This document shows, in pieces, positions 23,375 to 36,991 of a DNA stretch of 64,000 nt. A model generated the notes under the pieces. That model searched no databases and had not been told where the DNA came from. It saw nothing but the letters and a program-made list of their open reading frames with translations. Source of the stretch: Mycogone perniciosa (taxonomy: Eukaryota; Ascomycota; Sordariomycetes; Hypocreales; Hypocreaceae); assembly GCA_025331125.1 (NCBI GenBank), contig JAOALB010000033.1:310001-374000 (forward strand). The letters are read 5' to 3'. Each line of letters begins with the position of its first letter. Position 1 is the first letter of the stretch. A program made the translations under genes and the position numbers.

Positions 23375-23984
23375 GATGAGGATAACCTTCAAATTTGAGG
23401 ACTTGGAAGTCAAAAAGGAGCAGCTGCGTAAGAGAAATAAATTGGCGACCAAAAATCTGAAATTTTTGTTGGAAATAGTGTTGAGGGTTCGCTGAGAAAT
23501 GAAATCTTCTTAAACCAGGAGCGACCAAATTTTGCACAGTGGGAATGTTGTGTATACGGTTATATGCACTGTACTGACCACCTTCTTTGATATTCGCCAC
23601 GATGATGCGATGCACGGGTTGATGCAAGGTGGCAATTTAAGAGTCAATGCGTTACTCATTCTAGAAAATAATTAATACATAAGCTCATTGCGCCATGTGT
23701 TGGGAAATAATCATATCCAGACTATCCAGGCCGATGAACGGAGAACTCTCAACAGAGGAGATATCCTAGCTCGATTACACTTCACTTACAGAAAGGGTCT
23801 ATTATGAGAGCGCATATCCAGTTCGGGGTGGCGATATCTCTGTTTTATAAAAAGAAAGAAAGGAAGAGATATTTCCTGATTGTCAAAGCAAGTCAGCAAT
23901 GTAGATCCTACTGACATGGTATCTCCGAAAGACTCGTTTGCTGTCTTCTCTACTCATATCTCCAGCCCTCATAAAGGTTCACGT
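23375..23984. other. Intergenic
   Basis: This lies between two minus-strand genes: the promoter of the SET gene and the 3' end of UVE1. No gene is seen. Confidence 0.5.
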
Positions 23985-25847
23985 TCAGTCGTCATCAGTA
24001 GCGCCCCTCTTGCCCTTCTTAGCCTCTCTCTTTCTCGGCCGTAGCCATTCCTCCATGCCCTCGGGCCAGTAAACACGATTCTGCGGGCCTCCCATACCAA
24101 ATTCCTCAGGGCTGATAGTCTTCTCGACTGTCTCCCCTACACCATTTTCAATATCCGAGCCGCCCTTCTTCACTCTTTTGGCGCTTTTCTTGGCAGTTTG
24201 TTTCCTAGGCTCATCATCTCGCTCATGGGGCACGATATCGTTGAAGAGGTCCCAGCCAGGCAGCTTGAAGATTCGCACGAGCTCAAAGACGGCTTGTTCC
24301 TTGTCCTTTGCTTCGATCATCAGGTCCATGTCTGGATCGCAGGGCGGGAGCGTCTTGACCCGGGCAGAGTGCTTGCGCCGATCCCTTGGTGTGACGGCAT
24401 CGGCAGTGGGTTCGCTGTAGTGCATCTTCTGTCGGATGTTTTTCCTCGTCCAGGTTCTCTTGATGCGGTCGAAAAGGCTCATGATGTCCAACGTGCCTTC
24501 ACGCATGCTAGGGTCGAAGATGATGTTGTGGTGGTGGAAATCCAAGACCAAGGGAATGTTGAGCTCCTCACAGATAGGCAGCAGGTCATGTACGCTCCAT
24601 GAGACATCGTCATTTTCCAAAACTAGCCTCTTCTTGACGCCATCCGATAGCTTAGCATAGTTTTCTCGAAACCGATCCAGAGTCGCCGCCTTGTCGCCGT
24701 AGGTGCCACCCATGTGAAGAATCATCACAGCATCTCGGTCCAACTGCTCCGGCAGTTTCAGCAGTGATAGCATCTCATCATGGTATTCCAAATCTCGGAT
24801 AGAAGCGGCTACCACTTCCTTTCTAGGGCTAGCAATCTGCGTATATTGGCCGGGATGTGTCGTAAGGCGATGGCCCAGTTCGGCCGCTACTTTGCCCGCC
24901 TCAGCTAATGCATCTGCCGCAAAGATGGCGACTTTGTAGCCGTACTCCTCGTGACTTGCAAACGGAAACATGTCGCTGCTGAGCCTCAGGAACTTGATTC
25001 CGTACTTTTCGTTCCACCGCAACATCTTCACGATATCTTGGGCGTTTGCGAGCCCGAGATCCTGCACATGCTTGAGTCCCAGTCGCACATCTGGCGGCTG
25101 GGTTTTGTCAGGTCGATTCTTGGTTGGGTGTTTGGGCTGGGCGGGATCCTGCAGAGGATGTCGGTGGTCGAGGATTGAGGAGATCCGACATGTCCTTGAG
25201 GAGAAAACCGGGGGATTAGCAGACCGCAAGTATGTGTTGATGCACGCCTAATAGTATTGTCAGTATTACGTTAAATAACGGAATTGGGACGTTTTAAGGA
25301 GCATACATACATAGCCCAGCCGACCTTTCCATGGCAATGGCAAGAAATCGCTGTTCACGGGAGGTGGTCGTCGGATGCATATATCAGCCGCTTCCACGTC
25401 CGACTTTTCATCGGCGGCATCAACCATGCCTATATCAACTCCATTCTGGTACTCGGAGGCCTTTTGGTTCGAGGCTGTCCCATTTTGTGCCTTGCTTTGA
25501 GCTTTTAGTCTCTTTGATGCAACCGGTCCAGTCCTCAAAGCGCCCTCTCGAACCTTCTCAATGTCACACTTGGATAGATCCGAGTTCTCAACAGCTAAGC
25601 GCTGTTTCCTTACCGCTGTCTGCAGTTTTAGTCCCATTTCACCTAGTTGTTTCATGGTACGCTGAAATGCCTCTTGTGAATCGGCTTCTTCCATGTGCTG
25701 ACCTGGGGTACTGCTGGGGCCATTCGCCTTCTGGGCGCTGGCATTGTCCTGGTCCTTGGCGGCGGTTGAGCTTCTCGTACTTCGTCTAACGCTGGCTGGA
25801 GGCGGCACAGCTACCTGCGGCTGTGTTTTCGTTCGTTTTACCGGCAT
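23985..25847 (-). CDS. UVE1: UV-damage endonuclease UVDE/UVE1
   Basis: This enzyme nicks DNA directly 5' to UV photoproducts and abasic sites and starts an alternative excision repair pathway in nucleus and mitochondria. Exon 1 is 25311-25847 and exon 2 is 23985-25247, with a 63 bp intron (GTATGT to TAG). The product is 599 residues. The first 170 residues are a basic, low-complexity extension typical of fungal members. The TIM-barrel catalytic part begins at GRLGYACINTYLR, a motif rebuilt by the splice. Metal-site and active-site segments are visible in order: LRLSSDMFPFASH, TTHPGQYTQI, ILHMGGTYGDK, LVLENDD, LDFHHHN and KMHYSEP. All expected His, Glu and Asp ligand motifs are present, so it should be active. 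The tail is lysine-rich and may hold a nuclear signal (REAKKGKRG). Confidence 0.95.
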
Positions 25848-27775
25848 AGTGACTGAAGCCTAGAGGGTGAGCCAGTGTCGATAGGAGAAGACGCAAGTCC
25901 GTAGTATCATACACCTGCGCTCGTGACTATATGGACGCGATCAGACTCTCTCCTCAGGGTAGGGTCGATAATCCCGCTTGGGAACATGGCGCTTTCAGCT
26001 TTCCAGTGATATTAAATAGTCACAAACAAAAGGGTGTGCAGATGCGAGACTCGGGAAACGGGGGACAGGTGGCGCTTCGATCTATGCCAATATTCGAGAT
26101 TCCACGATTTATAGCTATGGCTGCGATGAGGTCATCCGCTCCGCCATCTCTCGATCGCGAGATCTGGTACTAGGTACGTACCGTACCGACTCCACTGGCC
26201 TGGAAGCTTCAGCCACTCGGACAAACAGCCAAAGGAAGGCTCAGGTAAGTGATTTTGGGGCTATTATATGAAGTAGTACAGGTTCTTTATCTAGAATGAT
26301 CTATCGCTAGGGACCAGCTAATGGGTGTAAGTACGCGAGAGGATCCTCCATACCAAACTCCGTATCGCTTCTCGGTTCTCTCCGAGCGTGGCTACGAGTA
26401 CTAGAGTCATGAACCATCGGCATGTTACCCTAGAGGCGAGCACCAAAATGGTCAGATAGAAAAACGACATCCAGCAAACATAAAAGATAAAAAGATGGAC
26501 AGAAATGCGTCGATCCATAGGGTTTGCAGGTGCAAAATTCATTCATGTTTAAAATGTATACATTTTGTTTTTGTTGGATACTGTGTTTCGTTGCTGAGAT
26601 GGCCATTCACATGTGTGGGTGTGTTCACGAGACCCCCATTCAAATATCGATTGGTTGGACACCTAGTCCGTATTGGGGGCTCAATTGACTGACTGGGAAG
26701 CTCGGGCCATGACGATCCAAGCCATGGTTGAAATGAGGCGTCTGCAGCTTTGGCCAATAGACGTCAGTGGAATTAATGACAACGGGCATTGGCTTGGATA
26801 AATGCCATGCATAGTGTGATGGGTACTAGTCTTTTCATGTCAGTAAGAGAGGAGATGCCTTGGTTTTAAGTCATGCATTGTGTGATACATAGTATATCTG
26901 ATATCCCACTTCTAGACTTCAATCCAATGAAGAAACAACTTTCATTTACATACTCGTCCACCGACTATGTAACCCCCGACTTGATAAAGAGAGAGTACGG
27001 AGTACTGTGGGCTTCGTCAGCGCTTCTGGAAGGATGACTGCCAAGAAACACCGCCCGGAATCCTATCACTTTTAAGTTTGGTGCTGATCTGATTTTCCCT
27101 GGTCAGTGGAACCAAACGCTTGAGAGTTGATTGGTTGCGTGAGTCAAGGTTGTATACTCGTACATAGTGCTGAAGCCAAACCGCGATAACCAACCGCATT
27201 GAGAAGTCCGAAGATCCACATATTGTCCCTGTTCACTCCGTACTCTTTACTCCGTATACTGGTACGAATCAATAGAGGCTATTTGTCGTAAGGAGTCGAT
27301 ATTCCAACATCGGGCTGTTACACCACTCGACACTCGTACGAAGCCGTCGGAGTTGACACCTTTTCATAATCCTAGATGGATCTTGCACGTCACACAACAC
27401 ACGTGGAGCAAAACATGAGAGTTACAAGGATCTCATGTTTGTTCATGGCTCATTCAATGCCAAGTCCATTGTGGCTTCTTCCTGCCAAGAACTTGCCCTG
27501 ACGAGCGGGTGAAATCATGTCGCGCTGCCAAGCAGGCGGTATATGCAGAAACTTCTGCCTCTTACGAACCGTTTACCCAATTCTATCTCTTCTTCAATCT
27601 TCTCACTCCCTGCTGAGCACACAGTTGTTGTTACTACTATTGGGTTGGTAGTATCTTGCATCTTTACACGGTCAGCTTTCTGACTTCTTCACAGGCCCAT
27701 CCTCTTTCATTTCAGCGGCTGTATCAGACATTCACATCCCGGATCGTCCTGTTACACCCTTGTCGCTCGAATAGC
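25848..27775. other. 1.9 kb divergent intergenic region
   Basis: This is shared upstream DNA of UVE1 and the P-type ATPase. It includes copies of the TACGGAGTAC motif at about 26995-27005 and 27235-27258. No gene is seen. The region just before the ATPase start (27560-27770) is pyrimidine-rich and looks like promoter and leader. Confidence 0.5.
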
Positions 27776-30700
27776 ATGGGCGATAAAGCGAACCAAATTC
27801 TGCCAGAGCATCATGTCTCTGGCCAATCCAACAAACTCCTGTCGGCGCCCGCCCACTCTTTGACCGTTGAACAGGCGGTTCAAGAGCTGGGCGCAAATAT
27901 CGAGGCTGGCTTGACTCCAGAAGAAGCAAAGAGCCGTCTTGAGAGCTATGGACGCAACGAGTTTGGCGAGCAAAAGGGCGTTCAGCCCGTCAAGATCTTC
28001 ATCGGCCAGATCGCCAACGCTTTGACTATGGTGAGTCCCTTCCTGTATACCAAATCTCCCCATAGCGTCGCCGCATCTGGCTTACCGGCATCGCCTGCCC
28101 CTAGGTTCTAATTCTGGCCATGGCCGCTTCGTTTGGCATTCAGTCATGGATTGAGGGTGGCGTCATCACTGCTGTCATCATTCTCAACATCGTCGTTGGC
28201 TTCTTTCAAGAATTCATGGCTGCCAAGACCATGGACTCTCTCCGTTCGCTCAGTTCACCCACTGCTCAGGCTGTTCGCAATGGCAATAATGAGACCGTTG
28301 TCACGGCTGAGATCGTTCCTGGAGACATGGTTGAGCTAATGATGGGCGACACTATCCCTGCCGACATTCGTCTCATTGAGGCTGTCAATTTCGAAACCAA
28401 CGAAGCGCTGCTTACCGGCGAGTCACTTCCCGTGCGTAAAGAGGTCAACTCAACGTTCGACGCCGACACTGGGCCTGGTGACCGTCTCAATGTCGCTTAC
28501 AGTTCCTCGACTGTGACCAAGGGCCGTGCCCGTGGCATTGTCTTTGCCACTGGCATGTATACCGAAATCGGTCAGATTGCTGCTGCTCTTCGAGGTAAAA
28601 GTCCACGCCGTCGCCAGCCTAAGCGCAGAGATGATGGCACAACACACACGGGAAGATGGCTTGAAGCTTGGGTCATGACTTTTGCCGATGCTGTTGGTCG
28701 GTTCCTCGGTGTCAACGTTGGCACTCCCCTGCAGAAGAAGCTCTCCAAACTAGCTCTGCTATTGCTTGGAGTAGCCGTTGTCTGTGCCATCATTGTGCTT
28801 GCGGCCAATAAGTTTGACACTGAGCAGGAGGTCATCATCTATGCTGTTGCTACAGGCTTATCCATGATTCCGGCTTCTCTGATTGTAGTCCTCACTATCA
28901 CCATGGCTGCTGGCACCAAACGCATGGTACATCGTCATGTTATTGTTCGAAACCTCAAGAGTCTTGAGGCTCTGGGCGCGGTTTCTAGTAAGCGTATCAT
29001 ATCCCCCAATCTTGTCAATCGCTTAACTTGCCCTTAGATATCTGCTCGGACAAGACTGGCACCCTGACTCAGGGGAAAATGATTGTCAAGAAAGCGTGGA
29101 TACCTGGCCGTGGCACATACTCTGTTGACGCAACTAATGAACCATTTAACCCGACAGCCGGGAAACTTGGTCTCAAGAATGCGGAACCAAGGGACATCAA
29201 GTTCCAGTCTGCTGATTCTGATGGTGATGCCATCAATGCTGAGGAGATGGCCGCCAAAGATGCTACTCTCCGAGAATATCTCAACGTTGCTTCACTGGCT
29301 AATCTTGCGTCTGTTTCTCAGATCAATGGTGAGTGGCATGGCCGTGGTGATCCTACAGAAATTGCTATCCAAGTATTTGCGTCTCGCTTCAAATGGAACC
29401 GCCTCTTCCTCTCCCAAGGTACAAGTGCAGAGTGGAACCAAGTTGCCGAGTTTCCATTCGACTCGGACGTCAAAAGGATGTCGGTCATTTTCGAGAATCG
29501 AGTTACACAGAAGCAGTGGCTTTTCACCAAAGGAGCTGTCGAACGGGTTCTGAAACTGTGTCCTCGGTATGCCATTGGCGACGAGATAATGGAGTTTCCC
29601 GAGGAAGTCCAAAGCGAAGTGCTCGAGAATATGGAGGCCATGGCTCGTCTTGGCCTTCGTGTGCTCGCGCTTGCCAGCAAGACGGATATACGACATGTTC
29701 AGGAAAACGAGGCAGAGTTGCACCGAACCCAGTTTGAGAAAGATTTGGTTTTCCGAGGGCTTATTGGACTTTACGACCCTCCTCGCCCCGAGTCTGCCCC
29801 ATCTGTGAAGATGTGTCACGGAGCTGGTATCAGCGTACACATGTTAACGGGCGACCATCCTGAAACTGCGCGCGCAATCGCTCTCGAAGTTGGAATACTG
29901 CCCACCAGAATGTCAGAGATTGCTGCTGATGTGGCCAGCACTATGGTCATGGCCGCCTCCGATTTTGACAAGCTGACTGACGAGGAGATTGACCATCTCC
30001 CCAATCTGCCCCTCGTTGTTGCTCGATGTGCTCCACAGACCAAGGTCCGGATGATTGAGGCTCTCCATCGCCGTAAGTGCTTCGTCGCCATGACAGGTGA
30101 CGGCGTCAACGACTCGCCTAGCTTGAAACGAGCTGATGTGGGCATCGCCATGGGACTGGCGGGTTCCGACGTCGCCAAGGAGGCATCTGACATTGTACTC
30201 ATGGATGACAACTTCGCGTCCATTCTAAACGCTGTGGAAGAGGGCCGTCGGATGTTTGATAACATTCAGAAATTTATTCTGCACGTCCTGGCTGAGAACA
30301 TTGCACAGGCTTTCACACTCCTGGTTGGTCTGGCCTTCAAGGATGAACGTGGCATATCCGTCTTCCCACTGGCACCAGTTGAGATTCTGTGGATCATCAT
30401 GATCACCTCCGGTATGCCAGACATGGGACTCGGGTTTGAGGAAGCTGCCCCAGACATCATGCAGCGTCCACCGCAAAACGTAAGTTTGCACCCTTTCTCT
30501 TCGTTACATAGGGATAAATGTATCTAACGACGACGCTCACAGCTCAAGCAAGGTGCCTTCACGCCCGAACTTCTCCTTGATATGGTTGTCTACGGCACCT
30601 GGATGTCCGCCTTGTGTCTATCCTCCTTTGTTCTTGTTGTGTATGGCTTCGGTAATGGTTCCGCTGATATCGGTCACAACTGCAACAACGAATACTCCGA

Positions 30701-31244
30701 GTCCTGCGAGGTCGTCTTCCGCGCCCGCGCCACCACCTTTGCATGCCTTACATGGTTCGCTCTGTTTCTAGCATGGGAGATGGTCAACATGCGCCGGTCC
30801 TTCTTCCGCATGCAACCCAAGAGCAAGCGCTACTTTACACAGTGGATTGTGGACACTTGGCGTAACCAGTTCCTGTTCTGGGCCATCGTGGCTGGCTTTG
30901 TGACCATGTTCCCTCTTATTTACATCCCCAAGTTGAACACTGTGATCTTCAAACACTCTGCCATCAGTTGGGAGTGGGGTATTGTCTTCGTTGAAGCAAT
31001 TCTATTCTTCATGGGTATTGAGAGTTGGAAGTGGGCCAAACGTGTTTACTTCCGTCGTATGGCGAGGAAGAGCACGGGCGGCGTTCAGGATCTCGAAGCG
31101 CGTGTGTTTGGTCACTACTTCAGGTCTAGCGAGGTGATTATGGGCCGTGGAATTGAATCTGGCTCTGAGAACGTGGAAGAAAAGTCTATTGACAGGCGAC
31201 TACAGGTGGATGGATCCGATAAGAACGTCCCGGCAGCTCAATAA
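27776..31244 (+). CDS. ENA1: ENA-type P-type ATPase, sodium/potassium export pump
   Basis: This P2D ATPase of the plasma membrane pumps Na+ (and K+) out and supports salt and alkaline tolerance. Exons are 27776-28030, 28105-28987, 29038-30479 and 30543-31244. The product is 1093 residues, normal for ENA pumps. Present are the cation-ATPase N-domain (LTVEQAVQELGANIEAGLTP), the actuator TGES at about 189-192, the PASLI motif in M4, the phosphorylated Asp at about 384 in CSDKTGTLTQ, the KGA nucleotide-binding motif, and the hinge MTGDGVNDSPSLKRADVG. Ten hydrophobic segments are spread as expected. The second intron cuts immediately before CSDKTGT. The C-terminal part carries the fungal ENA feature TRYFTQWIVDTW-like segment and RVYFRRMARK. 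Alkaline or salt induction is known for the family, but I saw no clear site for it. Confidence 0.95.
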
Positions 31245-34091
31245 CATATGTGGGAGCTGGGGAGCCGAAAGGGGACGAGGAGGTGGCGGTGGTATGAGGT
31301 AGACGGCAAGATGGGGTGAGCTTGGGGAGATTCGAGATGCGTTAACGGGGTCAATAAGGTAAGTAGGGGGATGGGGAGAAGAGACAGCAGATGACTCTGG
31401 ATGAGGATCCGAGCAGCAAGAATGGTGGCTATTAGGTAAGTTGTTAAGAGGGCGAAAGAAAAAAGACGAAACATTCGTAGATAGGCTTGGGGATGACATC
31501 GTATATCGAGACAGATCATTTACTTCGTAGACAATAAATTTAGGATTAGGAATAGAGTACGGAGTACTCCGTAGAGTTTGCAGAATGCCCTGTTTGTCTA
31601 ATTTTCATTGAAGCCACGAACTGGTGAACGTCGCAATCTGTTTCAGATCCTACCTAAGTTTGATGGTGGGTCTTGGATCCAATACTACGCTGCAGATGCA
31701 ATAGCAAGGCTCAAGGCTGAGTCTCACGGTCTTCAGAGCGAAGAAGAAACAGCAACAAGAAGATGACGAACTACGAGTAGAAGTTCGTATTCCACATGTC
31801 TCTAGATCCCATCGGGTAAGATGTTGGAAAATGCGTCTTGCACACCAACAGTTTGTGTAGGCAAGAAATTACGCAGTGCTCATATGGGACGCCATAACTT
31901 GAGTTATGAGATGGTAGATCTCTTCACCGAAAGTCCCAATCTCCAGTATACGTACATCCAAGAGACCAAGTGAATCATGTTTTGCACCAGTCGGGTTATT
32001 ACTCCAAGACCGTGGAGACGGGCCTTCTTGCCCTTTTTAAGTCTTTACGTTCACGCCTGGTTCGAGGGCCGCAATGTCTGGAAAAAGATCAAAAGATGAT
32101 AGGCAAAGACATACAGACGCTGAATACCTGCTGATGGAGCTAGACTGCTGTGCATTGTGACGATCGAGGGGCAATGGCGTGATGGTTGTTGGTCCACAAA
32201 GCAGTAAGAGAGAACGGCGACGTCTCAGATGAGAGTGAGAGGTGGATACCGAGACTTGTACTGACCCGAGAGAATGGTGTTTGGGACGCTGATGAACTCA
32301 GCAAATAGCGAAGCAAGTCTCACTGGACAGAAGAGAAGATGTCATAGGTCAATTTCCGAGAGCGTACTTAGATATGTGTGTGTGTGTCTTGTGTAGAAGT
32401 GTCCCTAAGAAGTATCAAAGAAGGATGAAATGATGGGAAAGTTTAAGAAACGCATCCGCCGAAAAGAGGTTAGTATGCTTCAGAGAAGAGCCATGCCCGC
32501 CTATTTGCTTTTTCTTCTTGCTCCCTGTGTGATGTCTCGCTTTGCACCCAGCCATTTCTGTCATATTTTCTTTTATTCATCTCTAGTTTGTTTAAGCTTT
32601 GGTTAGGCTTTTGTGGGCGCTTCCCCTTGTTGTCTTACCTGAGCCGAGGTCTGGGCGCCGAGTGAAACGATAATAATACTACGGAGTATTAGTACCACTC
32701 ACCCCTTTCCCTGAGAAGCGAGAGAGACAGCCATACCACGCATGCATGGAGAACGGGAAAGATGTGATACGGCACTAACTGGAATGAATTAGAAAGGTTA
32801 ATTGGTAGCCCAGAGGGCTGAGGAAGAGGGCTGAAATGAAAGAGAGACTATGGCGTCGGTGAGACCAGGGCTGAAGAAAAAGAGGAAAGCCAAATCAGTC
32901 CAACTGAACGTTTGATTAAAAAGGGCGAATCTTGCGAGCAGTAGGAGTCAAGATGGCTCACTCAACACCGTGAGTTGTGCGTACGAAGTAGAGTCCCGCG
33001 GAGTAGGTGGATACTTGTGATTTCTGACACTCGCCTCGGTTGGACCGGAGCTCCGTGCATCCTGACGGGGATTCAGATGCCACCCAGATCTTCTAATGTG
33101 CGAATATTAATGCCCCAATTTTAAAGCTACGCGAGGAAGCTCACATCCACGTGGAGTGGGAAGTCTGAGCACCAAAGATGGGATTAGTAAATGTCAACAA
33201 GCGACAAGCACTGACTCCATGGAGCGAGCACCAGCCAAGGCCGGCGATCCAGAGGACAATTGAGTAATATCTTGATAAGAAAAAGACATTTATCTGACTT
33301 ACAGCAGACTTGTCCATGCCAAGAAAATAAGAGACGAGTGGTGATTGAGCAACAGGCCACGGAGGGAGTACAAAGGCACATTGCGGAAGTCCGCCCATGT
33401 AACAACCTCAGCCAGGGTATTATGCATATTCTCTCCATAGGTGGAAACTATATGTAACGAGGACCAAGGACAGGATGATTGCATTCAGGCCAGCAGTAGT
33501 ACTGCATTTGCAGGGCTCCGTACTTCCGTGCTCGGGGAAGAATTTTTCCATGGAGTCCAAAGAAGATAGATGTCCGTGAATGATGGATATGGAGTAAGCC
33601 CGCGGGTGCCGGTGTGAATAGCTATCAGGTCCAGACTCTCCAGACTCTCCAGGTTAGTTCCACTGGGATTATCGCTCCATTTTCCGAGGAAGAAAAACGA
33701 AGGACTAGAGCGAGATCACGGACTGGCGTCGTATTGGTTCCGCTGTCGTGAGAAACTAGAGCGGGATGATTGTCAGTTAATCGGCGATGTGGCTTGAGGA
33801 TAACGAGGATTAGCGCTCTCGCCGCTTTTGCTGGGGAATGAATGGCCCCCAAGGTTGGGGAAATAGTTTATGATGCAGCAGCATAGCATGGTTAACCCAT
33901 TGCAGAGAAGCTCAAGTTTATACTTGACTGAACGAGACCGAGCTTGAACTATGAGTACTACTAGTAGGAGAAATAAGATGGAGGAGAAAAAAAAAGAGTG
34001 ACCATCATCAATCAATCATCATCATTCTTGGTGGAAAAAAGATACTCTCTGGACAGAGAAGAGAAGAAGAGTCCAAAAAATGTTTCGAGTC
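31245..34091. other. Gene-poor region, left part
   Basis: No ORF with a recognisable domain occurs on either strand. It holds copies of the TACGGAGTAC motif (31555-31574, 32678-32690), a short (TG)n run near 32377-32388, and a small CCAGACTCT repeat at about 33630-33652. The first few hundred bases are probably the 3' end of the ATPase transcript. Confidence 0.5.
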
Positions 34092-34178
34092 AGGACCGGG
34101 CGATAATCGAAATCGCGACCTAGAGATGGGTTGCTGCACAAGCTGCAATCTCTCGCTCTACCACTGAGCTACCAGTCC
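34092..34178 (-). tRNA. tRNA-Cys (anticodon GCA) with a 15 bp intron
   Basis: Read on the minus strand, this folds as a full cloverleaf. The 7 bp acceptor stem is GGACTGG with CCGGTCC (one G-T pair). The D stem is GCTC/GAGC and the anticodon stem AGAGA/TCTCT. The loop is TTGCAG with anticodon GCA, and the T stem is GCGAT/ATCGC with loop TTCGATT. The discriminator base is T, the identity base of tRNA-Cys. An intron of about 15 bp (34128-34142) sits one base 3' of the anticodon, the standard place. Mature length is 72 before CCA addition. Confidence 0.92.
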
Positions 34179-36991
34179 TGGCGCTGGGCGAGCATAAAAT
34201 TAAGGCAGTATATGAATCATTTCGCAGCGTGGGGCTAAACCTCAACGACGCTGCGTCCGTGACTGACTGACTCCCCGCGCTAATATCACAGATGACCCGT
34301 GAGCACGAGCTTCCCAAGTGGGGTCCAATGTCTCACAACCGCGACAGCATGTGGTGATAGTCATACATGCGCGGCAAGGGAGGACCACCCAGTTTGTCGA
34401 GTTGTCCAGTCAGTCTCTCTTCCGAGAATGACCCGGGTACGAGCATGGCGGTAGATGCCGCGTCTTTGAAGACGTGAAGATGAGAAATGGCTGACTTGCG
34501 TGCGAGACATGACAGCTCCGGGGACGATCCTTGATGTACTCCGTAGATGCCAGGATTCAGAGATCAATGGCCAACAGGAATCCTCGACCTAGGCTTGACG
34601 CAGAATACTCAAACTCAGATTTCATGCTTTATTCGATCGGGCATTGCATCAGAGGCGAGGGCATGGCGAGCGATACCGCGAACGTGCGCTGCCACAAAAG
34701 GGCGCCAGGGGCAAAAGCGGCGAGGGCTCGACACGTTCTGGACACCATGATCTGCGAGCATGGGGTCCCTTTCCATTGTCCGGTTTGTTGGGATGTTGTG
34801 GCACCATCAAAGAATAGGTAGACGTAGACTGCTGCGTGGTAATAGTAGAAGTACGGAGTACTTCGTACTTCGTAGTAGGTACGCTTTTGTCCGAAATGCT
34901 CCGGATGATCCTTTGCAGATGTATGAAGCTGTCATGTAGTTATCTATTACAAGTATAAGTAGTACTTGTACGAGTAGTAGTAGTAGTAATAGTATGTATT
35001 CATTTCGTAGGTGCTAATTCATCTTAGTTGGATCATCCCGACGGCCGTTTCTTCCGGCTCGCTAACACTTCCCTTTCCACCCTAGCTGGAGGTTTCCTCT
35101 TCGTAGGTACTCCGTACGAAGTACTCACCCCAAACTTTGTCGTGTTGGCTTCAAGCAACTCTTCCTCAATGTGACGACGCTTGCTATCACACGCCACTCT
35201 CAAACAATCTCAAGGGAGAGATCAGAGCCAACTACTCGTACGGCAAGCACTCTCTTAGCCACCACGTTACCCGGCCTCTCCGGAACTCCGAACCCCGGGA
35301 GCCTCGTGCTTTTTCGAATGTCGTCCAGACTGCGTCGTCGAATTGCCATTCCATTCCATTCCTCTGTGACTGCCAGCGTCTGCGGCGCTTCATCTACCAG
35401 ACCGTCGCAATGGATTCATTCAAACAGCTGCTCGTTCTTCAGCCTGATGGCGTTATTGAACTGTGACTGCCTGACTGGGAGTTTGTACAACACATGCTGA
35501 CAATACAAAGGTATGGATTGGATATCTACCTATCTACGAAGTGGTAGTTGGATACGAGCACTCCGTACTCGTACAAGTCGTGCGCGCACACGCATCGCAA
35601 AACAGCCACGGCTGTCTCGAATAGTGCCGGCAACGCCTCTGCTATCGCCTCCGTCCTCCATCACATCGTGCATCCCATCGACGCCTCGACTGAGCTACCG
35701 ATAACCAGCCAGGCCAAAGCGAGGCTAGTGCAGATTCTGGCTGCAGTGTAACCCTGCAATCCTGCAAGACTAACCCGAGGAGGGCTAGAGGGCTTAGCGG
35801 GCTCTGAAGGCCAGACCCTCAGCGGCCATCAACGCCGGCTAGCGCGCCCGTTGGCCAGGACTCAGAGCTTTTTGGCTAGGCGCTGGTTCAACACAATTAG
35901 TACCAGTACTACTTCGTACTCCGTTCGGAGGACTACCTCCGAGTACTACTACTCACCACTATCACTATCACCAAGCCCAAGTCAGCAGCTTCATCCACCC
36001 CCCAGTCTGATTTGCCCAGTCTGGCAGTTGCAAGCCACAGCCTGCAGAGGCTAGCCAATCCGTGGCGCCAGGGACCCTCGTCAAGACCCTTGTCGCGTTT
36101 GCCTGCATCCCCACCACCCATTCCTGCGTGGGCCCATAATAGTAGCAGCAGGCCTTTACCAGTGTGGACTCTGATTGCTGGATTTTGCAGGAAACTCGGT
36201 ACAGTAATACTCGTGCCTGTCCTGCTGCCGCCTTACAGTGCCTACAGACATGGCAACGCTGCGCTAATAATCTAGTGGCTTAGCACAGCAAACAGCGCAG
36301 CAACCGGGAGGAAAACGCCAAATCCAGCAATGCCAGTCAGCCAGCGAGCGACTGACTGCCAGCAGCTTTTTCTACTACTACCGCTGCCACTACTCCGTAC
36401 AGCTGCTAGCGACTACTATTAGAGGCAACGAGCAGCATACCCAGACTGAGGAGCGCCTTTTCTCTCGCATTTTTGCCTCCTCCGGGTTCTAGCATCGGTA
36501 TTGACGGCGCTATTGGCGGCCGACTCTGCTGGGTCCCCCAATCTGTCGCCCACCCCGTCGCATTTATCACTCTGGGTCTCGCCTTTCGACCGCTTACCGC
36601 CGACTCTTCTCTTCCATTTCTCTTCCATCCCATCTCTCTTTGCCTGCTTTGCTTGCCAACCAGAGAGTGGCTTGCCCCGAGGCTGCACCCATCCCGCCCG
36701 GCATTTGTCGCTGCGAGGCTGAACCATTCCTCCGTTTGAATATTTGACGCCAGACAGTCAGGCATTGTGTCGGCATTTGACAGGTAGGGGCAAAGCAACA
36801 CAAGACAACCACACCCTCTGAACCCAGCAGCTTGGACGCACGCACGCACGCCCACCTGTTCCACATACAGGCACATCTACACGCGGTTTCACCCAGCCAA
36901 ACATCTCTCTTGTACGACAGAACCTCTCCTCCGCCTTCTCGATCTCGTCGCCCGTCCGTTTTTGCTGCCTTCCCTCGGTGTTGGCATTATT
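34179..36991. other. Gene-poor region, right part, and long upstream region of the two-cluster regulator
   Basis: No supported gene is seen. It is dense in the intergenic motif (about 34535-34546, 34850-34880, 35107-35126, 35561-35575, 35907-35930, 36391-36400). The final 600 bp are pyrimidine-rich and may be a long leader of the regulator gene. One short frame (about 34534-34821, +) ends in a Cys/His pattern (ICEHG, FHCPVC) but is too weak to call. Confidence 0.45.

Noticed and set aside
34531..34821. Frame ending in a Cys/His pattern (ICEHG, CPVC) near the tRNA
   Set aside because: Short, no homology recognised, and its start overlaps a copy of the intergenic motif; the pattern is likely chance.
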